Position numbers and translations under genes: made by a program. The notes beneath the pieces were generated by a model. That model worked only from the letters and a program-made list of their open reading frames with translations. It was not told the DNA's origin and ran no database searches. A stretch of 44,657 nucleotides of DNA from Bacteroidaceae bacterium (GTDB lineage: Bacteria > Bacteroidota > Bacteroidia > Bacteroidales > Bacteroidaceae), in assembly GCA_017651245.1 (NCBI GenBank), contig JAGCDQ010000028.1, positions 1 to 44,657 of the forward strand. The letters run 5' to 3'. Of this stretch, positions 34,357 to 43,583 are shown piece by piece; the stretch's first letter is position 1, and each line of letters opens with the position of its first letter.

Positions 34357-35721
34357 ATGAAACATACACTTTTATCTTGGATGGCATGCGCACTTCTGTG
34401 TATGCCATCTTTTGCAGCAAAAAGTATTGAACAATGGCCTGATGGTACAGAAATCAGTGAATGGTTCAGGCAAACCACTCCTGTGGACATCAACACCTTA
34501 GGGAAAACATATTGTGTGACAGATTATGGGGTGGTCAATGACGGGAAACTCCACACGACAGAACTGCAGAACCTTATTGACAAGGTGGCGGCTGAAGGGG
34601 GAGGTGTGGTCATCATTCCAGAAGGCACCTATATGACTGGTGCCCTCTTTTTCAAGCAAGGGGTGCATCTACATCTTGATTATGGAGCTACTTTGATGGG
34701 CAGCAATGACCCCAGCGACTACCCTATTCTCAAGACTCGCATTGAAGGCGAAACCTGCCTTTATTACTCTGCCCTGATCAATGTAGACGGGTTGGATGGG
34801 TTCAGTATCTCTGGCAAAGGCACGATTGACGGAAATGGACTTACGTTTTGGAAACACTTTTGGGAACGAAGAAGTTGGAATCCCCAATGCACCAACAAGG
34901 ATGAGCAACGTCCTAGATTGGTGTATGTGAGCAATTGCAAGAATGTACAAATTGAAGGGGTGCATTTGCAGAACTCCGCTTTCTGGACGACACACATATA
35001 CAATAGTGAGAACGTAAAACTACTCCGTCTACACATTTATTCACCTGCTCAACCCGTCAAAGCACCCAGTACGGATGCCATCGATTTAGATGTAGTGAAA
35101 AATGTGTTAGTGAAGAATTGCTACATGAGTGTGAATGATGATGCTGTCGCTATCAAGGGAGGGAAAGGACCTTATGCCGACTATTGGCGTACGAAATATG
35201 AAGGCATTGACATCAACAACTTTCCTGAGATGATAGGAGATGGAGCCAATGAAAACATCCTCATTGAAGATTGCGAGTATGGTTTCTGTCATGGTTGTTT
35301 GACCTTGGGCAGCGAATCTGTATATGACCACAACATCATCTTGCGCCGCATCAAGGTGACGGAGGCAAATAATCTGTTGTGGCTCAAAATGCGTCCTGAC
35401 ACACCCCAGTTATATGAATACGTAACGGTCGAAGACATTGAGGGAAATGGGAAGAACTTCCTGCTCGTGGCTCCTTGGACACAGTTCTACGATTTGAAGG
35501 GAAGGGAAAGCGTTCCGATGTCGTACAACAACCACATCACGATGCGGAACATCACTTTCGACTGCAGCGTCTTTTTCAACGTGAAACAGAAAGAAGACCA
35601 GTATCATCTTAGCAACTTCACTTTTGAAAATCTGACCATCACAGCCAAGAATGCAGATTTCCATCAAGAATATGTAGAAAATTTCACGGTAAAGAACGTG
35701 AAAGCCGAAAAAAAGCAGTAA
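34357..35721 (+). CDS. Secreted glycoside hydrolase family 28 (polygalacturonase-like)
   Basis: The 454-residue protein has a signal peptide (MKHTLLSWMACALLCMPSFA) and a right-handed parallel beta-helix pattern. GH28 active-site positions are present in variant form: STDAIDLD (Asp240) for the usual NTDG, NDDAVAIK (Asp261, Asp262), CHGCLTLGS (His312) for GHG, and WLKMRPD for RIK. This fits a pectin-degrading exo- or endo-enzyme; substrates could be galacturonan, rhamnogalacturonan or xylogalacturonan. The ATG at 34357 follows the previous stop by one base, so the genes are coupled; a TTG at 34348 is less likely. Confidence 0.88.
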   Translation: MKHTLLSWMACALLCMPSFAAKSIEQWPDGTEISEWFRQTTPVDINTLGKTYCVTDYGVVNDGKLHTTELQNLIDKVAAEGGGVVIIPEGTYMTGALFFKQGVHLHLDYGATLMGSNDPSDYPILKTRIEGETCLYYSALINVDGLDGFSISGKGTIDGNGLTFWKHFWERRSWNPQCTNKDEQRPRLVYVSNCKNVQIEGVHLQNSAFWTTHIYNSENVKLLRLHIYSPAQPVKAPSTDAIDLDVVKNVLVKNCYMSVNDDAVAIKGGKGPYADYWRTKYEGIDINNFPEMIGDGANENILIEDCEYGFCHGCLTLGSESVYDHNIILRRIKVTEANNLLWLKMRPDTPQLYEYVTVEDIEGNGKNFLLVAPWTQFYDLKGRESVPMSYNNHITMRNITFDCSVFFNVKQKEDQYHLSNFTFENLTITAKNADFHQEYVENFTVKNVKAEKKQ

Positions 35722-35726
35722 CTTTG
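35719..35726 (+). promoter_or_regulatory. -7 box ahead of the exchanger gene
   Basis: TAACTTTG overlaps the stop codon of the GH28 gene and is 23 bp before the ATG at 35750. No TTTG is visible at -33, so support is moderate. Confidence 0.45.
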
Positions 35727-35749
35727 CATTCCGATTAAACATATAATAT

Positions 35750-37459
35750 ATGGATTGGCTTATTGAACTAGTAACAATAGGTGGTGGCGTAGCACACACA
35801 GTGATACTGTATGCAGCAGTCATTGCGATTGGCGTATTCCTTGGCAATAAAATAAAGATTCATGGCGTGACCTTAGGAGTAACCTGGATTCTTTTTATTG
35901 GTATTTTGGCGGGTGACCTGCTGATGCGTGGAGGAATCCAAGAAAATGCGGCTGTCCTCAATTTCATTCAAGACTTCGGACTCATCTTGTTCGTGTTCAG
36001 TATCGGTTTGCAGGTCGGCCCTTCTTTCTTCACTTCCCTGAAGCAAGGAGGTTTGAAAGCGAATGGCATTGCTGCAGGCGTTGTGATGTTGAACATTGTC
36101 GTGATGTTATCCATCTATTATGGATTCCGCAATGTCATTCCTGCCATTGACAATCTGCCGATGATGGTGGGTACTTTGTGTGGTGCTGTCACCAATACGC
36201 CTGGTCTTGGTGCTGCCAATGCCGCCCTTGAACAAATCAACCAAATTCATCCCTTCGAGGGAGGAGTTCCTGTGATTGCCAACGGTTATGCGTGTGCTTA
36301 TCCTTTTGCGGTAGTAGGTATCATTTGCAGCATCATCCTCATTCGCATCATCTTCAAGGTGAATTTCCAAAAAGAGGAAGAACACTTTAACAAACGAAAC
36401 AACAAGGAGGCCGTCAAGCCTCATCTGATGACAGTGAAGGTGTTCAATCCTGCCATTGCGGACAAGAGCATTCTGCAGGTGAGAGGCTTTATCGGACGTG
36501 ATTTCGTTTGCTCCCGTATGCTCCACAATGGTCATGTGGTGGTGCCCAACAAAGAAACCCTTTTGAATGTAGATGACAAGCTCTATATTGTCTGTGCTGA
36601 AGAAGATGCTGCCGCCATCGTTGCTTTCATCGGACCTGAGGTTGAGGTGGAATGGGATGAGCAAGACGTGCCGATGGTTTCCAGAAAACACACCGTCACC
36701 AAAGACAACATCAACGGAAAGACGCTGGGCAGCTTGCATCCAAGTTCTATGTATGGCGTAAATGTCACACGACTCTACCGTTCTGGTATCGAATTGTTTG
36801 CCAGCCCGAGTCTGATTCTGCAAGTGGGCGACATTCTCACTGTGGTAGGTCCAGAAGATGCCGTGGATCGTTTTGCCAACAGAATTGGTGACAAGCAACA
36901 GCAATTGGATAAGCCCAACCTCCTCACCCTTTTCTTGGGTATTCTTGTCGGCATCATCTTTGGTATGTTGCCTATCAGCATTCCTGGTATGTCCATGCCT
37001 ATCAAGTTAGGTTTAGCAGGTGGTCCTCTCATCATCGCCATCTTGTTGGGTCGCTTTGGCTATAAACTCAAATTGGTGGCATACACCACCAACTCAGCTT
37101 CGTTGATGATTCGAGACATCGGTTTGGTACTCTTCCTTGCGAGTGTGGGCATCAAGGCTGGTGGGAACTTCGTCGACACCGTCATCAACGGTGGTATTCA
37201 CTATGTTTGGACAGGTTTCCTCATCACAATTATTCCTTTGATCATCATGGGAATCTTTGCCCGTGTGAAGTGGCGCATGAACTACTTCTTACTGATGGGT
37301 ATCATGAGTGGTGCAACAACAGACCCACCAGCATTGGCTTTCAGCACTTCCAACGCCAATAACGGCATCCCCACCGTCGGCTATTCAACGGTGTATCCGC
37401 TCTCTATGTTCCTACGCATCATCACGGCACAAGTCATCATCTTACTCTTATGCAGTTAA
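35750..37459 (+). CDS. AspT/YidE-family putative transporter with two TrkA-C domains
   Basis: The 569-residue inner-membrane protein has two similar hydrophobic halves (about 1-205 and 385-569) with the family signature [15 protein letters not shown] / [31 protein letters not shown]-type and [12 protein letters not shown] re-entrant-like loops are also present. Between them lie two cytoplasmic TrkA-C (RCK-C) domains (about 225-305 and 315-385). This is the layout of the aspartate:alanine exchanger family; the substrate of YidE-type members is unknown. Its last 10 bp overlap the next gene. Confidence 0.88.
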   Translation: MDWLIELVTIGGGVAHTVILYAAVIAIGVFLGNKIKIHGVTLGVTWILFIGILAGDLLMRGGIQENAAVLNFIQDFGLILFVFSIGLQVGPSFFTSLKQGGLKANGIAAGVVMLNIVVMLSIYYGFRNVIPAIDNLPMMVGTLCGAVTNTPGLGAANAALEQINQIHPFEGGVPVIANGYACAYPFAVVGIICSIILIRIIFKVNFQKEEEHFNKRNNKEAVKPHLMTVKVFNPAIADKSILQVRGFIGRDFVCSRMLHNGHVVVPNKETLLNVDDKLYIVCAEEDAAAIVAFIGPEVEVEWDEQDVPMVSRKHTVTKDNINGKTLGSLHPSSMYGVNVTRLYRSGIELFASPSLILQVGDILTVVGPEDAVDRFANRIGDKQQQLDKPNLLTLFLGILVGIIFGMLPISIPGMSMPIKLGLAGGPLIIAILLGRFGYKLKLVAYTTNSASLMIRDIGLVLFLASVGIKAGGNFVDTVINGGIHYVWTGFLITIIPLIIMGIFARVKWRMNYFLLMGIMSGATTDPPALAFSTSNANNGIPTVGYSTVYPLSMFLRIITAQVIILLLCS

Positions 37460-38154
37460 ACATTGACGACATACTTCACACACTCTTGCAGTCAGCAGAT
37501 TTACCCCTGTTGGCTGCATTTGTGCTGGGTGTACTCGTAGCTCTCAACCCTTGCCAATTGGCCATCAGCATCTCGGCCTTGGCGTATGAATACCGAAATG
37601 GGAAGAGACTGATGGACGGTATCATCTACGCATTCGGCAGAACCCTCACCTATACCCTATTAGGATGGATTACGATGTGTCTGATAGGTGGTGGCAGCAA
37701 CATCGCAGGCCTACAACAAGTACTTTCTCAGGCAGAGGGAATCGTTCCTTATGTGCTGATTGGCATCGGACTCTATCTGATTTTTAGAGCCTTTCACCAC
37801 CACCATCATGGAGACAATTGTCACAATAGTGGAAGAATCATCAAACGGAATGGTCCGCTCGGCTCGTTGGTATTAGGAATGACGCTTGCTCTCGCCTTTT
37901 GTCCAGAAAGCGCCATCTTCTATTTTGGCATGATGATTCCCTTAAGCATCTCCAGCGACATCGGTGCAATGGTTCCGCTCGTCTTTGGATTGGCAGCCAG
38001 TATCCCCGTTGTTATCATGGCGTGGCTGATGCACAAAGCGGTGAATGGAGCCGCAAAATTGAGTCATGGGTTTGAGCATTTCCAACAATGGCTCAATGGC
38101 ATCACTGGTGTACTATTCATCCTCATTGCCATTCTGCTTTTGATGGAGAAATAG
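37450..38154 (+). CDS. CcdA/DsbD-like membrane protein with histidine-rich loop
   Basis: The 234-residue protein has about six membrane segments. Conserved cysteines sit where the CcdA/DsbD electron-carrier family has its redox pair: NPCQL (Cys35) in the first helix and LAFCPES (Cys151) in the fourth. Such proteins move electrons across the inner membrane to periplasmic thiol proteins. Between helices 3 and 4 is [11 protein letters not shown], a probable metal-binding loop unusual for CcdA. That makes a metal or thiol-metal transport role (TauE/SafE- or ArsG-like annotations) a possible alternative. It overlaps the exchanger gene by 10 bp. About 110 bp without features follows. Confidence 0.75.
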   Translation: MQLNIDDILHTLLQSADLPLLAAFVLGVLVALNPCQLAISISALAYEYRNGKRLMDGIIYAFGRTLTYTLLGWITMCLIGGGSNIAGLQQVLSQAEGIVPYVLIGIGLYLIFRAFHHHHHGDNCHNSGRIIKRNGPLGSLVLGMTLALAFCPESAIFYFGMMIPLSISSDIGAMVPLVFGLAASIPVVIMAWLMHKAVNGAAKLSHGFEHFQQWLNGITGVLFILIAILLLMEK

Positions 38155-38264
38155 GTTTTCTTAGAGTAATTAAACAACTTTAATAGAACAAAATGCCGAT
38201 AAATGATTTTTTTGTACTACCTTCGCACTAAAATCATTCGACAGATTATCTGAAACACCACAAT

Positions 38265-39041
38265 ATGACTGAGGAAGATAGATTTAACGAGCATGAGGAA
38301 TATACGGGGAGAAGTGCATCACAACTGGTGCGCGAACTGATTCGGCTCATTTTGGTTCTGATATGGAGATTTCTGGTCTGGCTCTTTAAGAAAATCTTGA
38401 AGGGACTATTGTGGTGCATGCAGGCAGCAGAAGATGGATGCAAGCGCTTGAATGAATGGTGGCACGACAACAACACCCAAGAGAAGGTTGCCAAAATCAA
38501 AGCGTGGCTCAAGCGAGCGGCCCAAACATTCGGTCATTGGTGCATCATCGCTGGCAAAGCAACCCTTCATGGAATTGCTGTTGGAGCAAAAGCCACATGG
38601 CACGGAATTAAAGTGGCAACAAAAGCCACCGCCAAGGGTATCGTCATTGCCATCAAAATGACCATTCAGGGCATCATTCACCTGCGCCCTACTATCAAGA
38701 AATTAGGACAACTCATCGTCAAAGGCGCTAAGGCGTTCGTTGCCTGGTTGAAACGATGCAAACGGGGCATGAAGCTCTCACGCATCAAGAGGAGACGCCG
38801 CTATGAGGCTTTCCGACGGAACGGAGGCGTCAAGGGCTGGATGGTGAGCACGACGCATGATGTACGCAAGAACATCGAGATGTTTATGGAGGAAGACCAA
38901 GAGGAAGCCGACCCCGATGCTGTGACGGAAGACGACATCATGGAAGAAGCATTGGAGGAAGGCGCCAACGATGGCAGAAAGTCCATGAAGATTGGAAAAT
39001 CGTTCATCACGCGTGCCAAGAACTTCATGGATGTAGAATAA
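38265..39041 (+). CDS. Unknown protein with repeated amphipathic helix
   Basis: I do not recognise this 258-residue protein. It has a hydrophobic, tryptophan-rich segment (about 20-50: LVRELIRLILVLIWRFLVWLF) that may insert in or lie on the membrane. Residues about 98-142 form four degenerate 10-11-residue units (GKATLHGIAV, GAKATWHGIKV, ATKATAKGIVI, AIKMTIQGII), suggesting a long amphipathic helix. A strongly basic part follows (KLSRIKRRRRYEAFRR, about 171-186), then a very acidic tail (about 208-240). No signal peptide is seen. An imperfect promoter-like TACCTTCG lies at 38218-38225. It precedes the MscS-type channel by about 40 bp and may be cotranscribed. Confidence 0.7.
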   Translation: MTEEDRFNEHEEYTGRSASQLVRELIRLILVLIWRFLVWLFKKILKGLLWCMQAAEDGCKRLNEWWHDNNTQEKVAKIKAWLKRAAQTFGHWCIIAGKATLHGIAVGAKATWHGIKVATKATAKGIVIAIKMTIQGIIHLRPTIKKLGQLIVKGAKAFVAWLKRCKRGMKLSRIKRRRRYEAFRRNGGVKGWMVSTTHDVRKNIEMFMEEDQEEADPDAVTEDDIMEEALEEGANDGRKSMKIGKSFITRAKNFMDVE

Positions 39042-39080
39042 AACCAGAAATACCAAAACTTATAAATACAACACAAAATC

Positions 39081-39200
39081 GTGAAAAAGATTCTTTTCAT
39101 TCTCCTGCTGCTCATGACCCTTGTTCCCCAGCAAGGTCATGCTGTGCTCAAAGAAAAAGACCTCGGACACACCTTGCACGTGCTGCGTCTTGAACTGTAA
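39081..39200 (+). pseudogene. Detached signal-peptide fragment of the MscS-type channel
   Basis: A GTG-started frame encodes 39 residues: a signal peptide (MKKILFILLLLMTLVPQQGHA) and VLKEKDLGHTLHVLRLEL. It stops at TAA 39198-39200. The frame reopens without shift and runs through NKWTRQKER into the ATG at 39228 of the channel gene. From memory, related Bacteroidetes MscS proteins begin with a signal peptide followed by a VLKEKxLxxTLxxLRxEL-like segment, so this is the missing N-terminus. A single C-to-T change (CAA to TAA) would explain it; a sequencing error or readthrough is possible. Confidence 0.65.
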
Positions 39201-39227
39201 AACAAATGGACCAGACAGAAAGAACGG

Positions 39228-41621
39228 ATGAAGATGATGGAGGAGCGTCGCGAGACCCAACACGCAAGACTGATTGACATCACGAAACGATGTGAGACAA
39301 CGAGCCTCATCCTCTATTCGCAGGGACAGGACTTCACCTTCGATATGGCGTATGCCTGTCAGGAGGCAACCACGTTGTATTATGAATTTCGGAGAAGCAC
39401 GATTCCGTTTGACCAGATCAAGCAGAACATCGAGTATGAAATCACCAACTACGACAGCCTGATTTACTCCCTGAAACAGATTCCTCCTGCCATTCGCGAT
39501 GTCAACGAAGAGACGGATTCTGTTGCAGGCGTCCTCAATGGAGAGAAAGCTGCTGCTGAGGGAAAAGATGCATTTTCATTAGATGCCCAAGGAATCAAAG
39601 ACCGCGCCATGTGTATCGAGTATGCTGAAACGCTTCGAGAAAACATGAAGGTCATTCTGAGAAGACTGGAGAAGGATAACAAATACTACACGGATTTGTA
39701 CCTCCGTGTGGAACGATTGAATGACTTTGCCCAAAAGAAGTACACAGATTTGCAGCAAAGCATCTTCATCAATCCGGGCACCAATTATATCAAGCTGCTG
39801 GCAGGTATTCCGCGTCAGTGGGAGAGAATCAAGGATGACTTCAACACCAAATACAAACCTCTGGAAGAACGTCGCAACGGTCACTTCCAGGAGTATCGAT
39901 CAGAATGGAGAGGTGGCATCGTCGTCTTTGCCAGCATCTTCATGCTGGTATATATTCTCGGAGGCGTCATCCTGAGTAACGTGATACTCCGCTGGTTGGT
40001 TCCCAAACGCTTCCGCACAGAGAAGTTCATGCAAAAGCGTGGCACCCTCATCATCGCACTCGCCGTACTTCTTTTCGCGGTGGCAGTGATGATTGTCCGC
40101 ACTGTCATCCACCACAATCTGATGTTGATGGCAACGGGGTTGATGATTGAAATGGCGTGGCTGATTGTCGCCATCTATGTTTCTTTGATCATCCGTCTGA
40201 AAGGGGAAGAAATCAAGGAAGGTGCCAAAGCTTATGCCCCATTCATCCTCATGTCGATGATTGTCATCTGCTTCCGAATCATCTTGATTCCGAACACACT
40301 AGTCAACATCATCTTCCCACCTATTCTGTTAGGGTTCACCATCTGGCAGATCATTGTATTGAAGAAAAGCTGGAAACACATGCCGACGAGCGACGCCATT
40401 TATTGTTCCATTTCCCTCGTCACGATGCTCGCATCCTGCATTCTGTCATGGGTGGGCTTCACCCTGATGGCTGTTCAGGTTATCGTATGGTGGACTTTCC
40501 AGCTTGCTGCCATCGCCACCATCACCAGCTGCTACGACCTGATGGAAATGTATGAAAACGGCCCTCTTTGCCGACGCATCAAGCGAGCCTACGGAGATGC
40601 CGTCAAGGAAGATGAGATTCGTTTCAAGATGAAACGGGGTGACTTCGTAGACCAGACGTGGGTGTATGACTTTGTCAATCGAGCATTCATTCCTGTGTGT
40701 GCCGTCTTCTCCATTGTCATCTGCATCTATATGGCAGCAGCCATCTTTGATCTCCGTCATCTCTGCATCACGTGGTTTGTGCATGAGATTCATGTGGAGC
40801 GGCTCTTCACCGCGTCCATCTTCAAGTTCTGTATTGTGGCTGCCCTGTTCTTCATTTTCAGATACATCAACTATCTGGTTCGTTCAGCATGGTTCCGCTA
40901 TCGCAGGAAGAACAAGAACAAGGACTTCAACGCCACGCTGGCCCGCAACATCATCGCCTTGCTGATATGGGCTATCTATATCATCGCTGTGTTCCTGATG
41001 CTTCACGTGCCAGGCACTGGTATCGCCATTGTGACGGGTGGTTTGTCAACAGGTATGGGTTTCGCATCCAAGAGTCTGCTGGAAAACTTCTTCTATGGTA
41101 TCTCACTCATGTCAGGTCGTGTACGTGTGGGCGACTATATCGAATGTGACGGTATGACAGGTAAGGTGGAAAGCATCACCTACCAAAGTACACAAATCAC
41201 CACACTGGATGGAAGTGTGGTCGCCATCCTCAACTCCGACCTGTTCAGCAAGAATTTCAAGAACCTGACGCGCAACCACCAATACGAGCGTTTGACCGTC
41301 CCATTCGGCGTATCTTATGGAACCAATGTGGAAGAAGTTCGACACCTGATTATTGAGGGTATCAAGACCATCTGCAAGAAGACTCCTGACGGCAGAGACA
41401 TCGTCACCCCCAAGCACCCTATCCTCGTCGCATTTTCCGACTTTGGATCCAGCAGCGTTGACCTGTTACTGGTGGCATGGGTACTCGTTGACCAGAAGAT
41501 TGCTTTCACAGCGCAAGCCAAAGAAAAAATCTATCAGGTGCTCAACGAAAACAACATCGAGATTCCGTTCCCACAACAAGACATTTATATCAGAAGTATT
41601 ACCAAATCGGAGCAGAACTGA
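39228..41621 (+). CDS. MscS-family mechanosensitive ion channel (body; N-terminus interrupted)
   Basis: Channels of this family open under membrane tension to release solutes during osmotic downshock. The 797-residue frame has a helical, probably periplasmic region (about 1-220) and many membrane helices (about 225-600). The MscS pore-and-beta domain signature follows: GIAIVTGGLSTGMGFASKSL, then VRVGDYIECDGMTGKVESI and the mixed cytoplasmic domain to the end. Without the signal peptide encoded just upstream in frame before a TAA, the long N-terminal region would not be expected to reach the periplasm. The gene may therefore be defective, or depend on readthrough or reinitiation at ATG 39228. 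Confidence 0.85.
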   Translation: MKMMEERRETQHARLIDITKRCETTSLILYSQGQDFTFDMAYACQEATTLYYEFRRSTIPFDQIKQNIEYEITNYDSLIYSLKQIPPAIRDVNEETDSVAGVLNGEKAAAEGKDAFSLDAQGIKDRAMCIEYAETLRENMKVILRRLEKDNKYYTDLYLRVERLNDFAQKKYTDLQQSIFINPGTNYIKLLAGIPRQWERIKDDFNTKYKPLEERRNGHFQEYRSEWRGGIVVFASIFMLVYILGGVILSNVILRWLVPKRFRTEKFMQKRGTLIIALAVLLFAVAVMIVRTVIHHNLMLMATGLMIEMAWLIVAIYVSLIIRLKGEEIKEGAKAYAPFILMSMIVICFRIILIPNTLVNIIFPPILLGFTIWQIIVLKKSWKHMPTSDAIYCSISLVTMLASCILSWVGFTLMAVQVIVWWTFQLAAIATITSCYDLMEMYENGPLCRRIKRAYGDAVKEDEIRFKMKRGDFVDQTWVYDFVNRAFIPVCAVFSIVICIYMAAAIFDLRHLCITWFVHEIHVERLFTASIFKFCIVAALFFIFRYINYLVRSAWFRYRRKNKNKDFNATLARNIIALLIWAIYIIAVFLMLHVPGTGIAIVTGGLSTGMGFASKSLLENFFYGISLMSGRVRVGDYIECDGMTGKVESITYQSTQITTLDGSVVAILNSDLFSKNFKNLTRNHQYERLTVPFGVSYGTNVEEVRHLIIEGIKTICKKTPDGRDIVTPKHPILVAFSDFGSSSVDLLLVAWVLVDQKIAFTAQAKEKIYQVLNENNIEIPFPQQDIYIRSITKSEQN

Positions 41622-41695
41622 CGTTAAAAAACAAAAAATAGCCCTCTTGTGGTAAAAAAAACGTCAATTGTAGCATATGAACGAAAAAAAAGTAT

Positions 41696-41703
41696 TACTT
41701 TTG
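41696..41703 (+). promoter_or_regulatory. -7 box of the tonB gene
   Basis: TACTTTTG matches TAnnTTTG. The ATG is 83 bp downstream, giving a leader that contains a small hairpin, GCTGCC (41723-41728) against GGCGGC (41734-41739). The -33 element is poor. Confidence 0.5.
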
Positions 41704-41786
41704 CCTCGAAACTGAACAAGGGGCTGCCAGAAGGGCGGCTCATCAGTGTGCCAAAACGTATAAAATCTAAAAAATAAATATAATCT

Positions 41787-42500
41787 ATGGAAGTAAAGAA
41801 ATCTAAAAAAGCAGATCTTGAGGGTACCAAAGGTACGGGACTGCTCATTGGCTACATCGTAGCTCTTGCTGCCATGTTTGCATGCTTCGAGTTCACCACT
41901 CGCACGTATGCAGAAACAGATGTTGTGTACTCAACAGTGGCATACGTGTCTGAGGAGGAAGTGATTCCTATCACTCAGCCTATCTTCACTGCTGCGCCAC
42001 CTCCACCAGCAGAGACCCCTGCTGTGGCTGAAATTCTCGACATCGTGGATAACAACACAGACATCGAAGAGGAAAAAATTGAGACTTCTGAGGATACTCA
42101 CGAGGCTCAGTCTGGTCCTGTGGCTCACGTATCTGGTCCAGTGGCAGCAGTTACAGGCCCCGTCGTAGAAGATGGTGATGAGAATGACATCTTCGAAGTA
42201 GTAGAGCAAAACCCATCCTTCCCTGGTGGTGACAAGGCACTCATGGAGTGGCTCCAGAAGAACCTGAAGTACCCACCTGTAGCACAGGAGAATGGTATCC
42301 AAGGTCGTGTATTAGTGCAGTTCGTCGTTAACAAAGACGGTTCTATTGTTGAGCCTAAGGTGATTCGCGCCGTTGACGCATCGCTTGACAAGGAAGCAAT
42401 GCGCGTCGTACAGCAGATGCCTAAATGGACACCAGGAAGACAGCGTGGTAAGGCTGTGCGTGTACGCTTCACACTCCCAGTCACTTTCCGTCTGCAGTAA
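41787..42500 (+). CDS. tonB: Energy transducer TonB
   Basis: It carries proton-motive energy from ExbBD in the inner membrane to outer-membrane TonB-dependent receptors such as SusC-type importers. The 237-residue product has a short cytoplasmic N-terminus, one membrane anchor (about 20-40) and a Pro/Glu-rich periplasmic spacer. The spacer carries threefold SGPVA(H/A)V / TGPVV units (about 111-128). The C-terminal TonB domain (about 140-237) has NPSFPGGDKALMEWL, YPPVAQENGIQGRV and WTPGRQRGKAVRV, typical of Bacteroidetes TonB. ExbB and ExbD are not in the window. A clear hairpin terminator follows. Confidence 0.92.
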   Translation: MEVKKSKKADLEGTKGTGLLIGYIVALAAMFACFEFTTRTYAETDVVYSTVAYVSEEEVIPITQPIFTAAPPPPAETPAVAEILDIVDNNTDIEEEKIETSEDTHEAQSGPVAHVSGPVAAVTGPVVEDGDENDIFEVVEQNPSFPGGDKALMEWLQKNLKYPPVAQENGIQGRVLVQFVVNKDGSIVEPKVIRAVDASLDKEAMRVVQQMPKWTPGRQRGKAVRVRFTLPVTFRLQ

Positions 42501-42549
42501 TCTGACATTCCTTTCATCGTTCGACGACGAGGAAACAACCCAAAAACAT

Positions 42550-42580
42550 GCCGCACACACATTTGCTGTGCGGCTTTTTT
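42550..42580 (+). terminator. Rho-independent terminator of tonB
   Basis: GCCGCACA (42550-42557) pairs perfectly with TGTGCGGC (42567-42574) around a 9-base loop, followed by six T (42575-42580). It lies 50 bp after the tonB stop and 33 bp before the next start codon. Confidence 0.88.
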
Positions 42581-42613
42581 GTACAACGCATACACATGAT
42601 AAACTATATAAAT

Positions 42614-43582
42614 ATGTACGCGATAACAGAACTCACCCAGAAAATCAACACCGCCGTAGAGAACATCCAGTATAACACGGAGCCAAAAAACCTCTACGAC
42701 CCCATCCGATATATCCTTTCTATCGGAGGTAAGCGTATCCGCCCCCTGCTCATGCTGATGGGATACAACCTCTACAAAGACAACGTGGACATCATCCTGA
42801 ACAATGCGCTGGCTTTGGAGACATACCACAACTTCACGCTGCTGCACGACGATTTGATGGATAAAAGCGACCTGCGACGTGGCAACCCGACCGTACACAA
42901 GAAGTGGAACGAGAACACTGCCATCCTCTCAGGTGACACTATGCTCATCATCGCTTATCAGCTTTTCAACAAGGGTGTCCAAAACGAAGACGCATGGACA
43001 GCCTTCATTGAAGCAACGCTCGGTGTTTGTGAAGGCCAGCAATACGACATCGACTTTGAGACACGCAACGACGTCACTGAATCAGAATACATGGAAATGA
43101 TTCGGATGAAGACCTCTCTGTTATTGGGTTATGCACTGAAAATTGGTGCGTTGTTGGGAGGAGCTGACACGGAAGATGTGGACAACCTCTACGCTTTTGG
43201 AGAAAAGATGGGACTTGCCTATCAGCTACAAGACGACCTGCTCGATGTATATGGTGATCCGACCAAGTTCCAAAAGAAACTTGGAGGCGACATCGTCGAG
43301 AACAAGAAGACCTTCATGCTCATCAATGCCTACCTGCGTGCCGACGATGCACAAAAGGCAGAACTCAACCGCTGGGTGAATGCGAAAGAGTTTGACGCAG
43401 AAGAGAAAATCGCCGCCATTACACATATATATAATATATTAGGCATCGACAAACTAGCACAACAAAAGATTGAGGAAATCTTTGCTGACTCGCTCAAGAG
43501 TCTCGACCAAGTCAAGGTTCCAGAAGAGAAGAAATCCCAGCTTCGTCTCTTTGCCAATAAATTGATGGGCAGAAAGTATTAA
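42614..43582 (+). CDS. Polyprenyl synthetase (trans-isoprenyl diphosphate synthase)
   Basis: It condenses isopentenyl diphosphate onto an allylic primer, giving long-chain prenyl diphosphates for menaquinone or other isoprenoids. The 322-residue protein has both aspartate-rich motifs: DDLMD (Asp79, 80, 83) followed by the RRG of the first motif, and DDLLD (Asp207, 208, 211). The substrate loop GGKRIRP lies near residue 40. Product length is not readable with certainty. The ATG at 42614 is preferred over a start at 42548 because the longer form would begin inside the tonB terminator hairpin. Confidence 0.9.
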   Translation: MYAITELTQKINTAVENIQYNTEPKNLYDPIRYILSIGGKRIRPLLMLMGYNLYKDNVDIILNNALALETYHNFTLLHDDLMDKSDLRRGNPTVHKKWNENTAILSGDTMLIIAYQLFNKGVQNEDAWTAFIEATLGVCEGQQYDIDFETRNDVTESEYMEMIRMKTSLLLGYALKIGALLGGADTEDVDNLYAFGEKMGLAYQLQDDLLDVYGDPTKFQKKLGGDIVENKKTFMLINAYLRADDAQKAELNRWVNAKEFDAEEKIAAITHIYNILGIDKLAQQKIEEIFADSLKSLDQVKVPEEKKSQLRLFANKLMGRKY

Positions 43583-43583
43583 A

